A DNA stretch of 64,000 bases from contig LR632930.1 of NCBI GenBank assembly GCA_902167325.1, forward strand, positions 4,154,001-4,218,000. The letters are read 5' to 3'. The notes below the pieces were generated by a model. That model searched no databases, was not told where the DNA came from, and saw only the letters and a program-made list of their open reading frames with translations. The translations under genes were made by a program, and so were the position numbers. Of the stretch, positions 17,369 through 25,970 are shown one piece after another. Source of the stretch: Chitinophaga pinensis. GTDB lineage: Bacteria; Bacteroidota; Bacteroidia; Chitinophagales; Chitinophagaceae. How positions within the stretch are numbered: position 1 is the stretch's first letter; each line of letters opens with the position of its first letter.

Positions 17369-18376
17369 CTACAGCACAATATTATTCACCGGAACAATGG
17401 GAGCGGGGAGTGATGCTTCATCCAGCATATCGCGCATATCGATTTCAATCGTCCGGCTGATTTGTGTAATGGGCACATCGTTGGCGCTTCCTTCGAACGG
17501 GTTAACGGAACTTTCCCCAACAGTATCCAACGTATGAAAGGCCCACGCTACCATGGCCGAGAAAGGAATATTGAGCCAAATGGTATAGCCCTGTAAGAAA
17601 GTACCATCGCCCAGCCGCGCGTATTCTTTCAGCAAACCGAACGGCAGCAGGAAGATAAAAATAAACATGAGATAGGTGGCCACAGAGGCAAAATTACGGG
17701 GATAGGGGAAGTTCTTGATACGTTCTGCCTTCCCCTGATCATCCGTAAACCGGATGATCCCGCTCTGCAATTCCTTCCACTGAAAATCATTGATGACACC
17801 TTCCTGCCTCAACCGGGCCAGTGTTTCGGATTGCAGGGCAATCAGCTGCGTGGCGCGGTTCTTTTTGGAGAGGATGTATTTCAATTCATCCTCCGCTAAA
17901 TATCCCGCCAGTTCATCATCGAGCCGCGACAGTTTCTCCGGAATGGCATAATGATCTGCCTGAAACGACCGGTTACTATGCCGTTGCATGTTTTCCCAGC
18001 TGCGTGGCTCCCTGAGCTGGAAGCGCAAAGCCGTTAACCAGGCAAAGTGGCGGTAGAACATTTGCTTCACTGCAGCTGATTGCTTTCCGCCCAGCGCGTC
18101 CCGCAGCGTGTATCCGAAGCTCCGGCTATCGTTGATAATGGCACCGTAAATCTGGCGGGCCTCCCATATCCTTCCGTAACTGGCATTGTTCTTAAACCCG
18201 ATGATAAAAGCCAGTCCGGTTCCAAGAAAAGCAACCGGCTGCCAGGGCAAAGCAAGGAAGGACATTCCTGCATTGTACAATACAGTGGGAATAGCGGATA
18301 TCCCCAGCAGCAGGAGCGTATCCCTGAGCGTCCAGGTAAAGAATTCCAGCGGGGTGTAACGTTTTCCGGTATGCAT
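17369..18376 (-). CDS. Bestrophin-family (UPF0187) anion channel protein
   Basis: 335 residues. The N-terminal TLRDTLLLLGISAIPTVLY and LGTGLAFIIGFKNNASYGRIWEAR blocks are characteristic of bacterial bestrophins; four membrane helices are expected, two N-terminal and two around 225-285 (YLMFIFIFLLPFGLL, NIPFSAMVAWAFHTLD). The EGSANDVPITQI segment near the end is typical as well. It should form a pentameric anion-selective (or, in some bacteria, cation-selective) pore in the inner membrane. It is downstream of the TraB/GumN gene on the same strand but separated from it by a strong hairpin. Confidence 0.9.
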   Translation of the reverse strand: MHTGKRYTPLEFFTWTLRDTLLLLGISAIPTVLYNAGMSFLALPWQPVAFLGTGLAFIIGFKNNASYGRIWEARQIYGAIINDSRSFGYTLRDALGGKQSAAVKQMFYRHFAWLTALRFQLREPRSWENMQRHSNRSFQADHYAIPEKLSRLDDELAGYLAEDELKYILSKKNRATQLIALQSETLARLRQEGVINDFQWKELQSGIIRFTDDQGKAERIKNFPYPRNFASVATYLMFIFIFLLPFGLLKEYARLGDGTFLQGYTIWLNIPFSAMVAWAFHTLDTVGESSVNPFEGSANDVPITQISRTIEIDMRDMLDEASLPAPIVPVNNIVL

Positions 18377-18466
18377 ACAGTGTTGGATTGAGGTGATATC
18401 CTAAATTAATGCATTTCAGGTAATTGTATTGCAGCCCGTTCCCACAAAGTGAAAACCGCAGGAATT

Positions 18467-18503
18467 GAAAAGCCGCGCTCATCTTTAACGGGCGCGGCTT
18501 TTC
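18467..18503 (-). terminator. Terminator hairpin after the TraB/GumN gene
   Basis: GAAAAGCCGCGC (18467-18478) pairs perfectly with GCGCGGCTTTTC (18492-18503). On the minus strand the 3' side ends in TTTTC, 21 bases beyond the stop. Confidence 0.8.
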
Positions 18504-18523
18504 TGTAAGTCTGTAAGATGACT

Positions 18524-21500
18524 TTATTCAGTTTCTGCAGTTTCCTCTTCTTCGAAATATGCGGTGTAAAGGCGTTGCGCCTCTTCGGAGAGCTTCACCT
18601 TATCTTCCGCAATCTCTTTTTCAACTTCGTAAAACTGGTGCGGCTCATAAGTCAGCTTAGTAGCAACCGGTGAGAAAGGGCCGATCAGCACATACTTCCA
18701 TTCGTCATCCAGGTGAAGATGGAATAACAACATGGACTCCGTTTCGTTGTTGCGCTTCACCGTGTGGCGGGAAATGAATTTGCATTCCTTCACCGTCCAG
18801 TCCTCCGAATAATAACTGCTGACATAAGCCTTTGCGATCGTTTCCTGCGACAGCAAATGGCGGATCATTTTCTCATTCCCCTGATCATTGAGTTTGTTGA
18901 TAAAGCCATATCCCGATTCAGGATCCTCAATAATAGCTTTCAGGTCCTTATCTGCCAGTTTAACACCGGAATACATGAGGCCCCTGGCTGCAAGGGCACG
19001 CATACTGGCGTCTTTACCAGCCATCATTTCACGGTAGCTTTGTTGTGCATTATGTTTGATGCCGGGCGTTGCCAGTACGTAGGCGCTCCTGAACAGATTG
19101 GTATTCCAGGTCAGGTATTCGTCATCATTCTTTTTCTTCTTCCAGTCATCTGCCAATCGCTTTAGATTCCTTTCGATGCCCGGTACCAGTTTTTGTAGTT
19201 CATACTCTGCGAATTTCGGTGCCAGCCAGATGGAATCGTAATAGGAGTGAGCCACAAATTCCTGCAGGAAAACATCCGATTTCGCGGCAAGATCAATCAA
19301 ATCAGGGAGATACCTGATAATAATGCTATCTCCCTCCAGCTGAGAGCTGATGGATTGCCTGTCGTTGTGAATGTCTTCCGGAAGCTTAGCCGCGAGTTTC
19401 AGGAACGACTGCATACCTTCATCAGTACGCAGCAGGCTGAGGACGCGCAGCACTGTTTTACGCTGATCCACATCAGGGACCTTGTCATATAGTTTTTCCG
19501 CATGGGGAATGATCACGTTACCGACAGAATTTGGCAGGCTTGCCAGCAGCATGAGCTTAGCATTTACTTTGCCGGTATCCAGCGGGAACGGTTTATCCAG
19601 TGTTTGCAATACAAGGGGTACGTCTGCACTGTCAACATCATAATTAACGAGGTAGGCATTGGCCTGATTGAAAAGAGCGGTATCCCGGCTTTGAAGGTCC
19701 GTCATCAGCAAAGGGATCTTCGGTGAGGTAACGGATTGCGTATCCTGCAGTGCTTTTGCTGTGGGGCGGAAAGATGCGAGGAATGTTCTGGCATAATCCG
19801 TTTTAGCCAGCTCATTGGGTGCAATCAGGTTAATGCTGAATAATGTATGGCCTGCCAATACGGATTTCCTATACCAGTGTAATCCATTTTTGTCACTCTT
19901 CAGTTCGGCTTCGTACACCTTCAGTTTACCGTCGGTATAAATACGCCGGGATGTTTCTTTAAAAGTAGTGTCGTTTATTTTCACCAGGTATTTTGCGAGG
20001 GAATCAGGTGCCCGTTCGAAATATCTGTCGAATTTGCACTGCTCGATGTAGTACATGGAATAGTTGGTGCTATCCATGGCGGAATACATCCTTTCTTCAA
20101 TCTTCGAACCCTCTGTGATGTCTCCTCCCACGAACTTTTCAGGCCCCAGCAAAGTAAAGCTGCCGTCTTTCGACGTAAATGGCACGGAAACATTCCTGCT
20201 GCCAATAGGTAATACCTGTAATGAATGCAGGAAACGGCCGGGCAGGAGGCTGTCCGTCTTCTTCTCATCATACGTGCAAAGTAAGGAGTACGCCAGGTTA
20301 CCACGGGCCACGTAGTGCAGTTTGGATATAAAACCACTACCATGGCGGAAGGTGAACTCGTGCCGTGGCAGACCTGCATAAGTAACAACTGCAGAATCAA
20401 TCAGCCGGGCTGTAGAATCCTGGGAGGCGACCAGCACGCGGAGATTGTGGATGATCGTTGCATCGCTGGTATTGTAATAGCCTCTTTTAGTTTTGATGAT
20501 GCGGAAAATATAGGTGATCTGATTGAGCTTATCCAGTGCGGAATAAATTTCTTCCGGCCGTTCGGTTTCAAGTCCTGCTTTTACCTGATTGGCATCAGAA
20601 GGCAGCATTACGGAAACACCAAAATCCGGACGGTTCACCGTTTCATATACCGATGCCTGGCGTATGATATCGTAGAAACGGACAGACTCGAAGAAGTCGT
20701 TACGCCCCTGTTCATCGGATTCCTGCGCTGCATGCATAAATATTAAAGCGCGGTTATTCTGCATAAAAATACGCAGGTAAAACCTGATCATAGCCTGCGA
20801 CATCACGGCCTCTACACCCTGCATATTGCGGTAGGTAACCGGGTACGACTTTTCTATTGTAGCATTTCCCTGGCGGGCCATGCCATCGATAAGGCCTTTT
20901 ACGATCTGGTTTTCATCACGTGTAAGCTGGGGAATATCGATAGAAAATGCGAAGCCCACTTCTCCTGTGGTACCGGTGCCGATATACATCTTCCTGTTCA
21001 TATTGGGAATAGGGAAGGTGCTGGGCGATCCGGGCAGGGTTACGCTATAGCCGTCTGTTAGGCGGTTGAGCGGATAACCTTTGAGACTGTCAAGCGTTAA
21101 ACGTTCGCGGGCAGCCACGCCTGTAAATGAGGCAGGAACAGCCTCTACCGTAAAACCTTTCTTCCGTAATAATTCCACCATGCCCAATTTACCGGGCAGG
21201 TGTGCTACGCCCACGGCAGCAAACACACTTCCTTTATTTAGCATGGCAGCGAGGTTATCCGCCATTTCACGGTTGCGGGGAATCATTGAAAAATCGGCCC
21301 CCGACTTGTTGAAGTCTTTGATGATTTCATCGGGATTACCTCTGTAGTAAAGGTCTACCAGTTTAAGCAGGTAGTTTTTCTTCAGGCTTTTCATGGATTC
21401 GCGGCCGCCGTCACCATCAGGACCATCTCCCCAGTAACCGATATCCCACAGGAAGTGGTCCTTTTCAAAATTGCCGTCGTTCATGAGCAACTGCGTCTGG

Positions 21501-22114
21501 TTCTTTAGCTGTTCGAGACTGTGGACGGGTTTACCCATGCGGGTGGCTTTCTGATGAAACCAGGCATCGAGGAAAGCACTTTCCTTTCTGTTGGAACTGG
21601 CAGTATCGCCGCTTTCATCTTCCCCCAGTATGGCTTCTTCGGAATCGGTGAGCAGTTTTTCGATGAACCAGAGGCTTTTCATCTTCAATTTCTCGATGGG
21701 CACACCGGTTTTGAGGAGCACGAGGCTGTCCACGAAGTGGTATTCGTCCTCACTGAGGATCTTACGCATTTCATTAGGCGTCTCCTGCATGAAACCTTCA
21801 GGGGAGAGGAGGAAGCTCATGAGGGAGTCCAGGTCTACCTCCATGGCAAACGATTTCGCGTTCTTCAGTGCGGTTAACACGGAGTCGCTGAACTCGAAAA
21901 CACGTTTATCGGCCAGGTGCATAGTGCCGAACAGATAAGAGGGAGCGGCCGTTTTTGGGCCAGTGATACGCCAGAGTAATTGATACTCCAACCTGTCTGG
22001 CTTTTGTTGGGCACTGGAAGCCAAACCAGCCGCCAGCAGGACAAACAGTAAAAACGTCCGGGATAAACAACGGAGGGCAAGGCGTTGCCCTCTTTGGGTA
22101 AGGGATCTTAACAT
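18524..22114 (-). CDS. Very large TraB/GumN-family protein with helical C-terminal extension
   Basis: 1196 residues from ATG 22114, with an N-terminal signal segment (FLLFVLLAAGLASSAQQ). Residues about 45-350 form a TraB/GumN domain: SYLFGTMHLADKR with the catalytic-type G-T-x-H and, near the end, FAAVGVAHLPGKLGMVELL with the second conserved His. This domain occurs in Tiki-like metalloproteases. The remaining 830 residues have no family I recognise: a beta-rich region (about 350-790) and an alpha-helical, HEAT-like stretch (about 800-1090). A typical TraB/GumN protein is about 300 residues, so the extension is unusual. The gene starts 23 bases after the membrane-protein gene upstream, suggesting co-transcription with it. 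Confidence 0.75.
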   Translation of the reverse strand: MLRSLTQRGQRLALRCLSRTFLLFVLLAAGLASSAQQKPDRLEYQLLWRITGPKTAAPSYLFGTMHLADKRVFEFSDSVLTALKNAKSFAMEVDLDSLMSFLLSPEGFMQETPNEMRKILSEDEYHFVDSLVLLKTGVPIEKLKMKSLWFIEKLLTDSEEAILGEDESGDTASSNRKESAFLDAWFHQKATRMGKPVHSLEQLKNQTQLLMNDGNFEKDHFLWDIGYWGDGPDGDGGRESMKSLKKNYLLKLVDLYYRGNPDEIIKDFNKSGADFSMIPRNREMADNLAAMLNKGSVFAAVGVAHLPGKLGMVELLRKKGFTVEAVPASFTGVAARERLTLDSLKGYPLNRLTDGYSVTLPGSPSTFPIPNMNRKMYIGTGTTGEVGFAFSIDIPQLTRDENQIVKGLIDGMARQGNATIEKSYPVTYRNMQGVEAVMSQAMIRFYLRIFMQNNRALIFMHAAQESDEQGRNDFFESVRFYDIIRQASVYETVNRPDFGVSVMLPSDANQVKAGLETERPEEIYSALDKLNQITYIFRIIKTKRGYYNTSDATIIHNLRVLVASQDSTARLIDSAVVTYAGLPRHEFTFRHGSGFISKLHYVARGNLAYSLLCTYDEKKTDSLLPGRFLHSLQVLPIGSRNVSVPFTSKDGSFTLLGPEKFVGGDITEGSKIEERMYSAMDSTNYSMYYIEQCKFDRYFERAPDSLAKYLVKINDTTFKETSRRIYTDGKLKVYEAELKSDKNGLHWYRKSVLAGHTLFSINLIAPNELAKTDYARTFLASFRPTAKALQDTQSVTSPKIPLLMTDLQSRDTALFNQANAYLVNYDVDSADVPLVLQTLDKPFPLDTGKVNAKLMLLASLPNSVGNVIIPHAEKLYDKVPDVDQRKTVLRVLSLLRTDEGMQSFLKLAAKLPEDIHNDRQSISSQLEGDSIIIRYLPDLIDLAAKSDVFLQEFVAHSYYDSIWLAPKFAEYELQKLVPGIERNLKRLADDWKKKKNDDEYLTWNTNLFRSAYVLATPGIKHNAQQSYREMMAGKDASMRALAARGLMYSGVKLADKDLKAIIEDPESGYGFINKLNDQGNEKMIRHLLSQETIAKAYVSSYYSEDWTVKECKFISRHTVKRNNETESMLLFHLHLDDEWKYVLIGPFSPVATKLTYEPHQFYEVEKEIAEDKVKLSEEAQRLYTAYFEEEETAETE

Positions 22115-22137
22115 GGCGCAAAGGTACATCAGCCGGT

Positions 22138-23379
22138 TTATTGGAAAATGGTACGGAGGTTGTATTTGGCGGATTGGAGGCCTGCCAGGTTGATGACTGC
22201 CAATCCCACACATATAAGGGCCGAAACCGCCAGCAGCAGCTCATTAATGGCAGGAATGGGGAAACTCGCCAGCGCCCCGATGCCCTGGGCACCAAGCAGC
22301 AATTCATTCAGCAAAACGCCCGTGGCAAAGAAAGCAATACCGGCCTTAATGAACCGGTTTAACGGTAACAGCCCCTCTGCCACCACGAGCCCCAGCAGGA
22401 GCAGACTGATCCCCACCAGCAACACGAGGTGGAGATATGCGATCACTACCGTACGGTATCCAAAAGCCATGGTGTTAAGTGCAGGTATGGCCGAGCCAAT
22501 TTGGAGAATAAACTTAATGGAAAACGCCAATGCCACAATCACCAGTAATACCACCGGAAGCCGCTGCATACCGGAAGCAATTACCCGCCGCGAAAGCCAT
22601 ACCGCCCCGGCGAACCGCGCCCAGCCATATGCCTGTAACAACGCTGAAGCTCCGATAAAGGCCACGAGATACCCCGGCAAATGCAGCCATAAAACCGATA
22701 ACCCATAGGCAGGCAGACAACTGTACTGGAACGCCCTGAATACAACATTTTCGCCCTGTAGCCTGATGTTACGGCCGGCGAGGTAATGGATCATCAACCC
22801 CATAGCCGCGAAAAAGAACCAGCCGTTGTACTGGAAGTGGAGATACCAGTAAATAGAAGAGAGGTAAGCGTGTTGCGTGGCGGTTTGCGTGGCCATCATA
22901 TAACTGAGGCAAAAAGTACCAATGGCTGAAACCATATTCCAAACGAGTGCCGCTTTAAACCAGTTGCGCCCGGCGAAAGGAGCCGTTCCACGAACAGCCC
23001 GGAAATACACGGCTGCATACAGGAAGGAAAGTACCATGGAAGCGGTGGAGAAAGCAATGGACCAAAGGGTGTACCCCTGTAAGGTGAAGGTGATCAGCAT
23101 GCCGTAGGCGCATAGTAAAGAAGCGGAGAGGAGGAGGTTAAACTTCCGCAGGATACCCGGGGAAACAGGCTGCGGCAATGCCCTTACCATTAATACCATC
23201 AACAGCATCGATACCCAGCCGCCAAAAGCAAAATGGGAGTGGGCATGCAGGAGGTTCCGCTGGTCGGCCCAGGGCAGCGAAAAGGCAATCTTATAGCGGA
23301 TCAGCAATCCCCAAACCGCTACCACCAACAGGTTCAGCAGGCATATTCGCACCCAGGTCACCGCCTGATTATTTTTCAT
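22138..23379 (-). CDS. 12-helix NnrS/heme-copper-oxidase-like membrane protein
   Basis: 413 residues with about twelve hydrophobic helices and conserved His in membrane positions: LLHAHSHFAFGGWVSMLL (about 44-61), YWYLHFQYNGWFFFAAMGLMIHY (about 180-202). These resemble the His pattern of NnrS and of cytochrome oxidase subunit I-like proteins, so heme or copper binding is plausible. It is divergent from the Rrf2 regulator and the norCB genes, which supports a role in NO handling. A TAGATTTG -7 box is present upstream. A paralogue-like protein is encoded at 35176. Exact family name uncertain. Confidence 0.65.
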   Translation of the reverse strand: MKNNQAVTWVRICLLNLLVVAVWGLLIRYKIAFSLPWADQRNLLHAHSHFAFGGWVSMLLMVLMVRALPQPVSPGILRKFNLLLSASLLCAYGMLITFTLQGYTLWSIAFSTASMVLSFLYAAVYFRAVRGTAPFAGRNWFKAALVWNMVSAIGTFCLSYMMATQTATQHAYLSSIYWYLHFQYNGWFFFAAMGLMIHYLAGRNIRLQGENVVFRAFQYSCLPAYGLSVLWLHLPGYLVAFIGASALLQAYGWARFAGAVWLSRRVIASGMQRLPVVLLVIVALAFSIKFILQIGSAIPALNTMAFGYRTVVIAYLHLVLLVGISLLLLGLVVAEGLLPLNRFIKAGIAFFATGVLLNELLLGAQGIGALASFPIPAINELLLAVSALICVGLAVINLAGLQSAKYNLRTIFQ

Positions 23380-23412
23380 GACAACTGATTATTATCGTGT
23401 TAAATACTGACA

Positions 23413-23420
23413 CAAATCTA
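23413..23420 (-). promoter_or_regulatory. -7 box (TAGATTTG) of the NnrS-like gene
   Basis: Read on the minus strand TAGATTTG matches TAnnTTTG and continues as TGTCA, the same five bases that follow the -7 box of the divergent rrf2 promoter. It lies 33 bases before the ATG; no well-spaced -33 box was found. Confidence 0.5.
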
Positions 23421-23515
23421 CGCACAACCACACCGTATAACCCTTAACCAACGCCCGTAAATATCATACCCCTCGTCATGATTCCACCTGATAAAAATCA
23501 TATCAAAATAATAGA

Positions 23516-23529
23516 GGATAAACTTGTCC
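23516..23529. promoter_or_regulatory. Palindromic operator candidate, site A (rrf2 promoter)
   Basis: GGATAAACTTGTCC, a near-perfect palindrome (GGAYAA / TTRTCC halves), covers the -33 TTG of the rrf2 promoter. Two relatives stand before norC and the hemerythrin gene. Binding here would block RNA polymerase, which suits autorepression by the Rrf2 protein. Confidence 0.65.
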
Positions 23530-23554
23530 GGTATATAATTGAGGATTACATTTG
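23524..23554 (+). promoter_or_regulatory. Bacteroidota-type promoter of the Rrf2 gene
   Basis: TTG at 23524-23526 and TACATTTG at 23547-23554 with 20 bases between; the ATG at 23572 follows 17 bases later, so the leader is very short. Confidence 0.75.
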
Positions 23555-23571
23555 TGTCATAAATCTGTAAG

Positions 23572-24006
23572 ATGCTATCCAAAGCTTGTGAATACTGTAT
23601 CAAGGCGGTCGTTTTTCTCGCACAGCGGTCGAAAGAAGGCAAGCTCTCCATCGTGAAGGAGATCGCACAGGCCATAGACTCGCCGGAGGCGTTTACTGCC
23701 AAAGTATTACAGCAACTGGTGAAAGGCGGCTTTATCAGCTCCGTAAAAGGTGTGAAAGGCGGCTTCTTTATCGAGGAAAAAACACTGCAGCATCTTAACC
23801 TGCTACAAATCGTTACTGCTATCGACGGCAGAGGATTGATCGATAATTGCATGCTGGGGCTTAACCAATGCTCCGAAGTCAATCCCTGCCCGGTACACCA
23901 TCTATATAAAGGCATTAAAGCCGACATCGTACAACTGCTGAACTGCTCCCTGGTAAACGATCTTACCATCGAGTTCTCACAAAAGCTGTCGGTATTGAAG
24001 AACTAA
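23572..24006 (+). CDS. Rrf2-family Fe-S transcriptional regulator, probably NO-sensing
   Basis: 144 residues. A winged-helix DNA-binding domain (about 1-65, with IAQAIDSPEAFTAKVLQQL as recognition region and SVKGVKGGFF as wing) precedes a dimerisation helix and a cysteine cluster C93-x6-C100-x5-C106. IscR and NsrR use three Cys in this place with C-x4/5-C-x5-C spacing, so a Fe-S cluster is likely; two more Cys lie at 6 and 9. Its position directly before norC and its own palindromic promoter site point to control of NO-reductase and NO-defence genes. Could also sense redox or iron. Confidence 0.88.
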   Translation: MLSKACEYCIKAVVFLAQRSKEGKLSIVKEIAQAIDSPEAFTAKVLQQLVKGGFISSVKGVKGGFFIEEKTLQHLNLLQIVTAIDGRGLIDNCMLGLNQCSEVNPCPVHHLYKGIKADIVQLLNCSLVNDLTIEFSQKLSVLKN

Positions 24007-24025
24007 AAAAATTTACACGCTTAAA

Positions 24026-24039
24026 GGACATACTTATCC
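24026..24039. promoter_or_regulatory. Palindromic operator candidate, site B (norC)
   Basis: GGACATACTTATCC, same pattern as site A (GGAYAW..TTRTCC), located 20 bases after the rrf2 stop and 103 bases before the norC start. Confidence 0.6.
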
Positions 24040-24141
24040 TTATTAGACAGTCGGTGTAGACCATCCTCCATGAATAATCAGGACCACCGTATCCGGTTTA
24101 TGCCGGTATCCCTGCATGCATCACCTATAAAATCCACATAT

Positions 24142-24582
24142 ATGCTAACAAAGAGCAGCGCCCGGATATTCTTCCTGGGTGGCACTATTGTGACGTTCGT
24201 CATATTCATCGGGCTGTCGTGGCATACCCTCAGCAGGGATGTGCCGCAGAAAACGCATGAAGAAAATATTACGCCGGCCGTAATCGCCGGCAAGCACCTC
24301 TGGGAAAATAACAACTGCATGGGTTGCCATACCATTATGGGAGAAGGCGGCTATTATGCACCGGAGCTTACCAAAGTAGTGGAACGCAGAGGTGAAGCGT
24401 ATATCAAAGCGGTATTGTCGTCTAAAACTCCCTGGCAGCCGCGTGGCCGCAAGATGGTTGCTTATGGCTTCAATGAAAAGGAAACGCAGGACCTCATTGC
24501 CTTCCTGAAGTGGGTAGGGGAAACTGACCTCAATGGCTTTCCGCCCAAACCGAAATATAAATCCACCCTCAACACCAAATAA
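24142..24582 (+). CDS. norC: Nitric oxide reductase subunit C (cytochrome c)
   Basis: 146 residues from ATG 24142 (MLTKSSARIFFLGG); an in-frame ATG at 24070 would add a hydrophilic stretch before the membrane anchor and is less likely. One N-terminal helix (IFFLGGTIVTFVIFIGLSW) anchors the protein; a single heme c site C-M-G-C-H follows in WENNNCMGCHTIMGEGGYY, and the distal Met is likely in GRKMVAYGF. It passes electrons to NorB for 2 NO to N2O. The norB start follows 8 bases later. The presence of NorC marks a cNOR-type enzyme rather than a quinol-dependent one. Confidence 0.93.
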   Translation: MLTKSSARIFFLGGTIVTFVIFIGLSWHTLSRDVPQKTHEENITPAVIAGKHLWENNNCMGCHTIMGEGGYYAPELTKVVERRGEAYIKAVLSSKTPWQPRGRKMVAYGFNEKETQDLIAFLKWVGETDLNGFPPKPKYKSTLNTK

Positions 24583-24590
24583 CGCGCACC

Positions 24591-25946
24591 ATGAAATACA
24601 AAAGTCAAAAAGTAGCCTATTGGTTCTTTGCCCTCGCCATGCTGCTGCTGGCTCTCCAGATAGTATACGGCTTCATCATGGGATTTGCAAGGGTAGGGCA
24701 CGATGTGCTGCACGATTTCATCCCCTTCAACACCGCACGGGCCGTGCATACCAACCTGCTCGTGGTTTGGCTGCTGACCGGGTTTATGGGCGCGGCATAC
24801 TACATTATTCCTGAAGAAGCGGAAGAAGAACTGGTGAGTGTGAAACTGGCATATGTACAACTGATATCCCTTGCCATAGTGGGCGTTGTAGCCATCGCGG
24901 GTTATCACTTCAATTATTGGGAAGGCCGTAAGTTCCTGGAGATACCCCGGCCACTGGATTACCTCGTGGTGATCAACGTACTGCTCTTCCTCGGCCTCAT
25001 TCTCGCCACACTTTTCAAAAGCCGCAAGCGGACCACCACCTCACTTGTACTTACCATGGGACTCGTTTTCGCGGCGCTGTTGTACCTGCCGGGCATGATC
25101 TGGTTCGATAACCAGTCGGTAGATGCGTTCTTCCGCTGGTGGGTAGTTCACCTCTGGGTAGAAGGCGTGTGGGAACTGATCCTCGGCGGTATCCTTTCCT
25201 TCCTGCTGATTAAACTGACGGGGGTAGACCGTGAAGTGATTGAGAAGTGGTTGTACGTGATCGTTGGCCTCACTTTCATATCCGGCATCCTCGGCACGGG
25301 GCACCACTATTACTTCATCGGTACGGGTAAAACCTGGCTCATCATCGGCGGCATCTTCTCCGCACTGGAACCACTGGCGTTCCTCGGCATGGTGTTATTC
25401 GCCGTAGCCATGTACCGGAAAGGTGAAAAGAAACACCCCAACAAGCTGGCCCTCAGCTGGACTATAGGCACCGCCATCGTGGCTTTCGTAGGTGCCGGTC
25501 TCCTCGGCTTTGCACACACGCTGCCGCAGGTGAACCTTTATACCCACGGCACCCTTGTAACCGCCATGCACGGCCACCTTGCTTTCTGGGGCGCTTATGC
25601 CATGATCGTACTGGCATTCATCAGCTATGCCATGCCCAACCTTACGGGCCGCAAACTATACGAAACGTCCAGGGGCAGCTATGCCTTCTGGCTCTCCAAT
25701 ATCGGCATGCTGGGCATGACGGCCGCTTTTGGGGTGGCAGGCGTGGCCCAGGTGTATCTCGAACGTAAAATGGGAATGGATTTCGGGGATGTGCAGAATG
25801 AGATCAAAGTACACTTCGTAGTGCTGATCCTTTGTGCCACCATGTTCGCCACCGGCATTACGCTGTATATCCTGGAGTTTATCCGCTACGGCCGGCCTAC
25901 CGACGAAGCACTCGAAGTACCACCGCAACGTGCCGCAATTTCCTGA
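24591..25946 (+). CDS. norB: Nitric oxide reductase catalytic subunit B
   Basis: 451 residues with twelve membrane helices, the heme-copper-oxidase subunit I fold. Conserved His ligands are visible in RAVHTNLLVVWLLTGFMGA (low-spin heme), VVHLWVEGVWE (Fe-B His and the NOR-type Glu), GTGHHYYFIG (Fe-B His pair) and AMHGHLAFWGAY (both hemes). The Glu in VEGVWE is characteristic of NO reductase. It reduces NO to N2O at the heme b3/non-heme iron centre in the inner membrane. Sits between norC and nirK in one compact operon. Confidence 0.95.
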   Translation: MKYKSQKVAYWFFALAMLLLALQIVYGFIMGFARVGHDVLHDFIPFNTARAVHTNLLVVWLLTGFMGAAYYIIPEEAEEELVSVKLAYVQLISLAIVGVVAIAGYHFNYWEGRKFLEIPRPLDYLVVINVLLFLGLILATLFKSRKRTTTSLVLTMGLVFAALLYLPGMIWFDNQSVDAFFRWWVVHLWVEGVWELILGGILSFLLIKLTGVDREVIEKWLYVIVGLTFISGILGTGHHYYFIGTGKTWLIIGGIFSALEPLAFLGMVLFAVAMYRKGEKKHPNKLALSWTIGTAIVAFVGAGLLGFAHTLPQVNLYTHGTLVTAMHGHLAFWGAYAMIVLAFISYAMPNLTGRKLYETSRGSYAFWLSNIGMLGMTAAFGVAGVAQVYLERKMGMDFGDVQNEIKVHFVVLILCATMFATGITLYILEFIRYGRPTDEALEVPPQRAAIS

Positions 25947-25970
25947 TAAGAAGTAACTAAAACTTATACT

